Part shown: positions 57,767-64,000 of the stretch, one piece after another
Layout: every line of letters starts with the position of its first letter
Numbering within the stretch: position 1 is the first letter of the stretch
Assembly: GCA_001567165.1 (NCBI GenBank)
Contig: LNFQ01000044.1
Coordinates: 1-64,000, forward strand
Length of the DNA stretch: 64,000 nucleotides
Reading direction: 5' to 3'
From: Bacteroidetes bacterium OLB11
GTDB lineage: Bacteria; Bacteroidota; Bacteroidia; Chitinophagales; Chitinophagaceae
Translations under genes and position numbers: made by a program
The notes under the pieces: model-generated
The model's database searches: none
Seen by the model: only the letters and a program-made list of their open reading frames with translations
What the model was told of the DNA's origin: nothing

Positions 57767-58996
57767 TTAAATTTGCTTTAAGATAAAAGTGATTAAAAAA
57801 TCTATCGCTAATTCGCTTGCCAATTCAGTATTCAATTTACGATTACCCTTTAAGAAAATTTGATGAGCTGCATTTTTATTTTTGCTTGAAACGCCTATCC
57901 ATACTTCATTTTGATGATCTCCGTCTTCAAGATAACCACTGATAGATAAACTAAAATCGGTTTGGAATTTCATTCTACAATGATTGGCCATTTCAATTAC
58001 TGTTTTTTCACTTACAACTGTAAATTGAGATATCGTTTCACTTGAAACATCTAACATATTTTTTTTCGCAAATTCAGAATAAGCAACAATTCCACCTTTA
58101 AAATATTGTGATGCTCCACTCACTGAAGTTAATCGAGATGAAATCATTCCTCCCGTGCAGCTTTCGGCTGTTGATACACTCAGCTGATGCTTACTTAAAA
58201 TATGAGCTAATATTTTTTCTAATGGATGATGGCCTTCTAAAATAATAATATCTTTCAATTCACTTTTTAGAATATCAATAATGTCATTCAATTTATATTC
58301 TGCTAAAGCTGTAGTTGATAATTTTACATGCGAATTATGAAGGTTTGATGTATAAGAAAGATGAATGGATGGAGATAGTATTTTTGCAAAATGATTTAAT
58401 TGGATTTCAAATTCATTTTCAGATAAGCCATATATAGTAAGGGTTCTATGTAGTAGTTTTTTTGCAATTTGGTTTTTCACAATCATAGAAGATGTTATTC
58501 GAAATGCCCTTTTTGTAATGTCAAAAGAATGAGGAGGTAATAAAATGAAAATATTTTTCCCATCATAAAATAGAAGTCCAGAAGTATTTCCAATCTTTTG
58601 AATTAGGGAAGTACAGTTAGTTGCAAGAAATTCTTCAATATCATTTGTTATTTTTTTTGCATTATTTTCTTGATTAATTATTTTTAAAATGGCATTTAAT
58701 TTTTGAGATGGTTCATTTAAACATGAATGAAAATAATAACACATCAAAGGCTGTATGATGCTTTGGTAAATGGTTTCATCGGTACTTGTTAAAATGAGAA
58801 TGTTCGAATAATCTTTTTCATCATCTACTAATTGCAAAATATCATTGGTCGCATTTTCAACAATTAATTGCTTATTTATTTGAATTCCAATTGATACCAA
58901 TTCGTTTGTTATCCATGTTGAATTTTGATTGGCTTGATGTTGATTGAGCCAATCATTTTCGATAAAGAAAATGCTACTGTTTGCTGCTTGATTCAT
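57767..58996 (-). CDS. CinA-like protein with degenerate N-terminal domain
   Basis: The C-terminal half is the CinA nicotinamide-nucleotide amidase domain: VSTAESCTGGMISSRLTSVSGAS near residue 275, YFKGGIVAYSEFAKKNML, VVSEKTVIEMANHCR and SISGYLEDGD. The N-terminal half follows the COG1058 layout, with WITNELVSIGIQINKQLIV, but its signatures are altered: TIGDELL is replaced by FIENDWL, and the GGLGPTxDD loop by LTSTDETIYQ. The amidase is probably active while the ADP-ribose pyrophosphatase half is probably not. At 409 residues it is family length. Confidence 0.83.
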   Translation of the reverse strand: MNQAANSSIFFIENDWLNQHQANQNSTWITNELVSIGIQINKQLIVENATNDILQLVDDEKDYSNILILTSTDETIYQSIIQPLMCYYFHSCLNEPSQKLNAILKIINQENNAKKITNDIEEFLATNCTSLIQKIGNTSGLLFYDGKNIFILLPPHSFDITKRAFRITSSMIVKNQIAKKLLHRTLTIYGLSENEFEIQLNHFAKILSPSIHLSYTSNLHNSHVKLSTTALAEYKLNDIIDILKSELKDIIILEGHHPLEKILAHILSKHQLSVSTAESCTGGMISSRLTSVSGASQYFKGGIVAYSEFAKKNMLDVSSETISQFTVVSEKTVIEMANHCRMKFQTDFSLSISGYLEDGDHQNEVWIGVSSKNKNAAHQIFLKGNRKLNTELASELAIDFLITFILKQI

Positions 58997-59044
58997 TTGT
59001 ATAAAATTAATGAATCAAGTGCTTATTAGATTGCATATCGCAAT

Positions 59045-59800
59045 TTAATTTTTGATAACAGAAAGTTTTTGAATATTATTTCGATTGCTGATATCATAGA
59101 ATGCTACTCCATCTGAAAGCATACAAATCATATAATTGCCCATTGGAATAACATCTACAAAGTTTTCACCAGTAATGATGGATAGGCTTTTGGGCTCTGA
59201 AGGGTTACTGACATCAAACACTTTAATACCCACGCCATTATCACATACAAAAAGAGTGTTGTTCTGCAAACCTAAACCAAAAGGATTAATCATCGGAACA
59301 CGAGTAAGCAATTGAGGATAGAATAAATTTTTGATACTATATACTTGCAATTCATTAATTGTAGAACCACAACGAGTGCCACCATGAACAGTCAAAAATG
59401 CGTATAAATCATTTGCTACAATAGGATCACAGCCTGTGAAATGCCCAATATTCGATTCCATCGTTGGTGATTCAGGATTGTTGAGCGAAAAGATATACAT
59501 GGCTGAGTTTGATGCAATGAATAATTTATTTTTGAAAGGGAACAAGGCTTCGATATCAAAATTGATTTTTTGTTTTGATTTTAAAATCGGATTGGAAGAG
59601 TTTGAAATATCGAATGTACTCAAGTATTCACCATCTATGGTGTATAAATATTGATTGACTATTGTGAATTTAGCCAATGAGCCTCCCTTTCCGCTAAAGC
59701 CTGAGTTGGTTGGCGAATTAGTTGTGGTGCTGTCTTTTTCGCAGGATGTAAAAAACAAAAAAGCAAATAATCCAATCAGATGAAGAAATTGTTTATTCAT
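59045..59800 (-). CDS. LVIVD-repeat lipoprotein
   Basis: A 251-residue lipoprotein (lipobox LFFTSC) with LVIVD-type repeats: STFDISNSSNPILKSKQKI, MYIFSLNNPESPTM, IKVFDVSNPSEPKSLSI and FYDISNRNNIQKLSV. The repeats form a beta-propeller used in surface or periplasmic binding. No specific ligand is known. Six bases separate it from the related lipoprotein gene upstream (59807-60346), a tandem pair. Confidence 0.85.
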   Translation of the reverse strand: MNKQFLHLIGLFAFLFFTSCEKDSTTTNSPTNSGFSGKGGSLAKFTIVNQYLYTIDGEYLSTFDISNSSNPILKSKQKINFDIEALFPFKNKLFIASNSAMYIFSLNNPESPTMESNIGHFTGCDPIVANDLYAFLTVHGGTRCGSTINELQVYSIKNLFYPQLLTRVPMINPFGLGLQNNTLFVCDNGVGIKVFDVSNPSEPKSLSIITGENFVDVIPMGNYMICMLSDGVAFYDISNRNNIQKLSVIKN

Positions 59801-59806
59801 TATTTT

Positions 59807-60346
59807 CTACATTTTGGGTTTAATAAATTTTTTTTGACTCCAAGCAATCACCATTCCTTTATCTTTATCAACACATTCAAAGTAAACTCCTTGTTCATCG
59901 GGGGCGTCTTGATCAATCATTTGAAATGTTTTTTCTAGTCGAGAAGCTATTTTAGCTGTTTGCAAATTACTCAGGTCAATACCCACCAAATCGGTATAAT
60001 TATTGGTATAAAGGATATTGTTTCGAATCGAAATTTCACTACATCCAGGTACGCTAATAAATGCTACTTTGGTTGGGTTACTCAAATCACTAGCCTCAAT
60101 GACGTGGATACCGACACCCACTTCTACTTGAAAGGTATAATTTTGAAAAGCATAAATCTTTCCACCATTCACAATGGGTCTGGGGGCTTGAGATTCGATT
60201 TTGTACATTTCTGTTTTATCTGCATAGACGGGGGCATAGCCTTGCACTTCTAAATCTTTCTTTTTACAGGCAACAATGGTGAAAATTGTAAGCGTAACCA
60301 AAGCTGTAATCAGTATTGTGACACGATTTGTTATTTTCTTTTTCAT
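59807..60346 (-). CDS. LVIVD-repeat-like lipoprotein
   Basis: The 179-residue protein starts at MKKKITNRVTILITAL, has a lipobox ending IFTIVAC, and contains repeat elements like GVGIHVIEASDLSNPTKVAFI and LVGIDLSNLQTAKIAS. It is shorter than typical propellers and may work with, or be a truncated duplicate of, the downstream LVIVD protein. Function unknown. Confidence 0.75.
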   Translation of the reverse strand: MKKKITNRVTILITALVTLTIFTIVACKKKDLEVQGYAPVYADKTEMYKIESQAPRPIVNGGKIYAFQNYTFQVEVGVGIHVIEASDLSNPTKVAFISVPGCSEISIRNNILYTNNYTDLVGIDLSNLQTAKIASRLEKTFQMIDQDAPDEQGVYFECVDKDKGMVIAWSQKKFIKPKM

Positions 60347-60470
60347 GTGGTAAAGATTGTTTGTATATATAAATTTAGAATGAAATATTAAGATAACCAA
60401 TTATTTCTTTCATCGCGAAATATATAATGGGTAGAATTTAAATCGAATTGTCTTCTTTTTTTAGCTTGTT

Positions 60471-60776
60471 TTATTTAGCAATTTGATTCCAAGCTAAAAT
60501 ACCACCTTCTAAATTTTTAGTATTACTAAATCCATACTGTTCTAATACCAAACAAGCTTGAGCACTTCTCACACCGCTTCTACAATGGACGATAACCTCT
60601 TTGTCTTTCCAATCTAAAATTTCATCAATATCTTCAGCCATAATTTTTCCTAGCGGAATTAATTTGGCTCCCATATTGGTTTCTTCATATTCAAAAGGTT
60701 CTCTAACATCTATTATATATAAATCTTCGTGGGCATCAACCCTCTTTTTTAAATCTTGAACTGTTATGGTTTGCAT
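60471..60776 (-). CDS. rhodanese-like domain protein
   Basis: The 101-residue cytoplasmic protein has the rhodanese fold: LYIIDVREPFEYEETNM, then the active-site loop VIVHCRSGVRSAQACLVL with the catalytic Cys, and LEGGILAWNQIA at the end. Such single-domain proteins transfer sulfane sulfur. In the raw frame it is fused to the sorting domain of the upstream T9SS cargo. An A missing at 60782-60786 removes the cargo's stop, so I annotate it separately with its own ATG at 60776. Confidence 0.9.
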   Translation of the reverse strand: MQTITVQDLKKRVDAHEDLYIIDVREPFEYEETNMGAKLIPLGKIMAEDIDEILDWKDKEVIVHCRSGVRSAQACLVLEQYGFSNTKNLEGGILAWNQIAK

Positions 60777-60777
60777 A

Positions 60778-62616
60778 TTAATTTTTATTATTTTATGATA
60801 TGAATTTTGTTTTTGATTGTCTTCTAATTTTAAAATATAGACTCCTATTGGTAAATCTTCGCAGGATACAAAATGATTTATTATTTGAAAATCCTTTATC
60901 AGTCGCCCTTGCATGTCAATAGCTGTTGCTTTTATCCAATTATTTTTTGATTGAATATAAAAATAATTATAAATAGGATTTGGAAAAATGAAAGTGGATT
61001 CATTCACTGTGTCAAAAGAATTAGGAAGGGTTGAAGCTGTAAAAGGAAGTCCTACAATGGGGCGCATCATCACACAACCTTGAGCTCCTGAGGCATACCA
61101 ATCGCCATCAACATTGTAATATAATTTTTGAGTATTTATATTGTTATTGACATCTAAACCATAATAAATACTATCACTCCCAAAGTTTGAGGGTTGAGTG
61201 ATTCCAATATAATACTTGCCGGCATCTAGATATTTTACAGTGTCAAAAGCATAAGTTGTGAAGCCATTTTGACTTGGTTCATACATGACTTGATATAGGT
61301 CTTGCTTATAAATAATTTCATCACTATTATTTGCATCGTGTAATTTTTTTATACAAAACGATAGAAAAATATTTATCTAAGGCGGTAGGTACTTGTGCGC
61401 CAAAATGAACCATTAATCCTCTTAAAGAATCGGCTTGATTGAGTGTAAATTCCAATGCTGTTTTTGCAGGATAGTTTGGTGCTGCTAAAAGGAAATATGA
61501 TTTTTCAGCAGTGCCATCATCATAGGCAAAGTAATTGTCAAAAACATTGGTGCGTGTGATTGTATCATTTTGAGTTCGATCTCCCGGTAATGCCTCAAAG
61601 TAATATTTGTTTTCAATCAAAACAGGGGTATACATATTGGGTGCATTATAATTGATTGGGTAGGATGGAATATTTTGAAAGATGGTTGATTTTGCACCGA
61701 TAGTAAAAGGTGTTAATGAAAAGGCACTGATTGGGGTAGCACTGTTGAGTTCGGTTGCTACATGGTGAATCGCAACGCTTTGGTTGTTGTTATAATAGTT
61801 TGCAACTTCAATCATTTGATTGCTAGAAAGCTCTTGTGCCATGTTGATTTTAAAGTGACGATAAGGCATGGCAGTATAGTTTTTTAAAATTGAAGTGGGC
61901 TCTTGTGTGAAGCCGATATCGTTCATGATGCTATCAGCTAAGGAACGGTTTTTATCTATTTTGATATAATCAATATTCCAAATATCGTCATTGGTATTTA
62001 ATGATGCAATGTTGACAAATCGAAATTGAAAGCTATTGTGTAAATATTGATTGTCGGTAATCGGCAAGACTACAATTTTGAATGCTTGAAGTGGAGTGCC
62101 TCGTGTTTCCCATACTCTTATCCATTGATTATTGTTATTTTTAAAATAGAGAAAAAGGCTATCATCGGTTTCTGGAGCAAATCCTAACCCCTGAGGCTGA
62201 TAATAAAAACTCAAAAAAATATTGTCAGCAGGCGTGAAGGTTGAAAAGTTGAATGTGGTGCTGGTGAGGCTGTCAGCTAGTCCTGAAGCTATTTGATCTT
62301 TAAAATAAGGTCTCCCAAATTCGTTGAGTCCATCTAATGTGGCCACTCCTCTGTTGATTGGGTTTTGACACATTGTGTTATTGATAAATGCTTGTTTATC
62401 GAGCCAAATATTTTGGTCGGGATAAGGGCCTTCATAGGAGAAGTCTTCGATAAAAGGAAGTGTTGCTCTGGTTTTTTTATGATTGTTTTTTTGTAAAGGG
62501 TTTTGTTGGATGGTTTTATTTTCGCTTAATGGCAAAATGATTTCTTGTGCTTTCATTTGATTGAAAGCAAAGAGAATTATGCACATCCATAATATTTTAA
62601 AAGAATTTTTTTTCAA
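60778..62616 (-). CDS. T9SS-secreted protein with type A sorting domain (frameshifted)
   Basis: The protein has a signal peptide (FAFNQMKAQ), an N-terminal beta-rich domain with LPFIEDFSYEGPYPDQNIW and IWNIDYIKIDKN, and a second region (DNYFAYDDGTAEKSYFL). It ends in a type A sorting domain (FIFPNPIYNYFYIQS, then LPIGVYILKLEDN). The breaks are an extra base in the T run at 61344-61350 and a missing one at 60782-60786, which when corrected gives a stop after KIIKN and about 612 residues. It is a surface or secreted T9SS cargo of unknown substrate. Confidence 0.85.
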
Positions 62617-62618
62617 AA

Positions 62619-63653
62619 TTATTCGTATTCGTTTCCGATTTTATTATCACTATGTTTAAGAGGTGAATTATCTTCACTTTTCTTTTTATGAGGTTTAGAT
62701 ACTTCGTTTTCACTTTTTGGAATTTTCACCGTACCAATAACTTCGTTTTTATTTTGAATTTGAGTTTTTGTTTTATTGCTGTCGATACGATTCATTTTTA
62801 CTTTTGGTGATGTTGCATTTGCAATCGAATCAGTCATTTCTTCATTTTCGATTTCTCCTAGTAATTTTTTCGAACCGGGTTGATTTTTTTGAATTAAATC
62901 GGGCGATGGATTTTGCATAATGCGTAAATCAATCAAGTCTCCTTTAAGTATTCTGTTGACAAAGTCTAATTCATTAATTGCCTCTGGGTCTTGCATAAAG
63001 ACAATTGCATTCATAGAGTCTGTAATAGCTCCTTCCCACATGATGTTGGCAGTGAGCTGCAAGTCACTCAATATTTTTTGAGCTTCAATCCATCTTAATC
63101 CAATTAAATTTGGTACATCCACTTCGTCTTTCAGTCCTTCGCCAACAACAAGCGATACAATACTCCCAAAAGGAATTGGGTCGCCGGCTGCAATAGTTCT
63201 TCCTTTATATAATTGATCAAGAATAGCACCTGCGGCCACATCAGGACGATAAAGAGTATCACCCATCACTAAACGATAGCTTTGCATGACTAGCAGTGCA
63301 TTTCGAAAAGATAGCCCCACCAAGTTTGGCATTTTGATGGTAGGCGGTTTTTGCCTATTGACAGTTAAAAAGATAGTTCGACCTATTTTGACGATTGCTC
63401 CCACTTCGGGTTCTTGATATAGAACTTCTAATGGTTTTTTATATGAAATAAAGGTGGAGTCGATTTGTATGTGAAATCCTTGACTTTCTAATGTTTTGAT
63501 TGCTTCTTTCATATTTTTGCCTTCTAATTTTGGCACTTTCGTTTCTTGACCATGATTGGTGAGCCAATTTAACGAATTGAAAAAAGTGTATAGTAAACCT
63601 ATCAGCACAATAAAAACAAGAAACAGGTTAAATATAAATGATCGTTTAAGCAC
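62619..63653 (-). CDS. PASTA-domain membrane protein
   Basis: A 344-residue protein with one N-terminal transmembrane segment (FNLFLVFIVLIGLLYTFF) and three PASTA repeats: VPKLEGKNMKEAIKTLESQG, MPNLVGLSFRNALLVMQSY and VPNLIGLRWIEAQKILSD. A charged low-complexity tail follows. PASTA domains bind peptidoglycan or muropeptides. There is no kinase domain. It lies 2 bases upstream of the T9SS cargo gene and 115 bases downstream of ddl, fitting a cell-wall group. Confidence 0.92.
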   Translation of the reverse strand: MLKRSFIFNLFLVFIVLIGLLYTFFNSLNWLTNHGQETKVPKLEGKNMKEAIKTLESQGFHIQIDSTFISYKKPLEVLYQEPEVGAIVKIGRTIFLTVNRQKPPTIKMPNLVGLSFRNALLVMQSYRLVMGDTLYRPDVAAGAILDQLYKGRTIAAGDPIPFGSIVSLVVGEGLKDEVDVPNLIGLRWIEAQKILSDLQLTANIMWEGAITDSMNAIVFMQDPEAINELDFVNRILKGDLIDLRIMQNPSPDLIQKNQPGSKKLLGEIENEEMTDSIANATSPKVKMNRIDSNKTKTQIQNKNEVIGTVKIPKSENEVSKPHKKKSEDNSPLKHSDNKIGNEYE

Positions 63654-63768
63654 TTTGTCTAAAATATAAGAAACGTAAAAGTAAGTATTTTATGTATGTA
63701 AAAGGGAAGATTTTTTATTTTTTACATGATTTTAGATTTAAAATCGGATAGCGTTTTATTCTCTAATC

Positions 63769-64000
63769 TTATTTATGAGAATTTATTGCGTCTTCTATTA
63801 AGTCTTCATAAAACTGAGCTAAGGTGTTGCCGCTACACCTGATTTGCTGTGGCACAATGCTGTTTTCGCTTTGCCCAGGAATGGTATTAATTTCCAGAAA
63901 GTACAAATTTTGTGTAGATTCTTCTAATATAAAATCAATTCGGCATATTCCTTTGCAATTTAAAATGTCATATATTTTTTTTGCAGCGGCATTGACTTTT
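63769..64000 (-). CDS. ddl: D-alanine--D-alanine ligase, C-terminal part (runs off the window)
   Basis: The last 76 residues of an ATP-grasp ligase that joins two D-Ala for peptidoglycan. The C-terminal metal site is seen as CRIDFILEE, then FLEINTIPGQSENSIVPQQ, which supplies the Asp, Glu and Asn ligands. The rest lies beyond position 64000. It is upstream of the PASTA gene on the same strand. Confidence 0.93.
   Translation of the reverse strand, partial: KVNAAAKKIYDILNCKGICRIDFILEESTQNLYFLEINTIPGQSENSIVPQQIRCSGNTLAQFYEDLIEDAINSHK

Overview
The window is about 64 kb of AT-rich chromosome from a member of the Bacteroidota. Several features support that placement: the -7 element TAnnTTTG upstream of genes, GldC and a GldE-like CNNM protein, a type IX secretion (T9SS) sorting domain, CarboxypepD_reg/TonB receptors, DUF5686, DUF4175 and DUF6427 proteins, GWxTD, S46 peptidase, WbqC, BatA and futalosine-pathway MqnC. 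The lineage within the phylum cannot be fixed from sequence alone; a gliding-type group (Chitinophagales, Flavobacteriales or similar) fits. Almost everything is core metabolism and envelope biology. The few signs of mobile DNA are at the left edge.

Layout. 0-0.75 kb: a GC-rich structured segment and a decayed tyrosine recombinase. 1-5.4 kb (+): glutathione peroxidase, mqnC, alaS. 5.4-9.1 kb (-): cobalamin adenosyltransferase, nucleotidyltransferase, CNNM/CBS protein, gmk, TlpA-like thioredoxin. 9.3-13.4 kb (+): a secreted redox/iron cluster (outer-membrane barrel, Tat-lipoprotein Rieske protein, imelysin, di-heme oxidoreductase). 13.5 kb: tRNA-Asn with promoter and terminator. 13.8-18.5 kb (-): gldC, YqeY, bifunctional nuclease, etfA, etfB, tcdA and an orphan protein. 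18.6-19.5 kb: a pseudogene with two nonsense codons. 19.6-25.4 kb: S46 peptidase, WbqC, GWxTD, LEA-like lipoprotein and GH3 protein. 25.6-32.3 kb (+): AI-2E transporter, then a tight run of secreted protein, DUF6427, purQ, a stand-alone DsbD N-domain protein and DsbD. 32.4-35.9 kb: the 1150-residue DUF4175 protein. 36.2-42.4 kb (-): kbl, ftsE, a lipoprotein, asd, mtgA and a trans-sulfuration enzyme. 42.6-46.7 kb (+): a probable nitric-oxide/Fe-S-repair locus (RIC with two DUF2249 domains, DUF1858-DUF2249 protein, NnrS/heme-copper-oxidase-like membrane protein, SufT-like factor, Rrf2 regulator). 46.8-48.8 kb: flippase and deoxynucleoside kinase. 48.8-52.7 kb (+): MoxR, DUF58, BatD-like, BatA. 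52.8-57.8 kb (+): TonB-dependent receptor and DUF5686 protein. 57.8-64 kb (-): CinA-like protein, two LVIVD lipoproteins, rhodanese, T9SS cargo, PASTA protein and the 3' end of ddl.

The main caution for any reader is that about two dozen single-base length differences in A or T tracts break otherwise well-conserved genes. Reconstructing the frames by eye restores normal signal peptides and domains almost every time, so most look like sequencing or assembly errors rather than real pseudogenes. I have annotated reconstructed gene spans and described each break. The 18.6-19.5 kb gene (clean nonsense codons) and the recombinase (a nonsense codon and a missing catalytic domain) look truly decayed.

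The strongest candidates for unusual biology are the NO/Fe-S-repair locus with four DUF2249 domains and the Rieske-imelysin-diheme-barrel cluster. Both are inferred from domains and gene order. No database search was possible.
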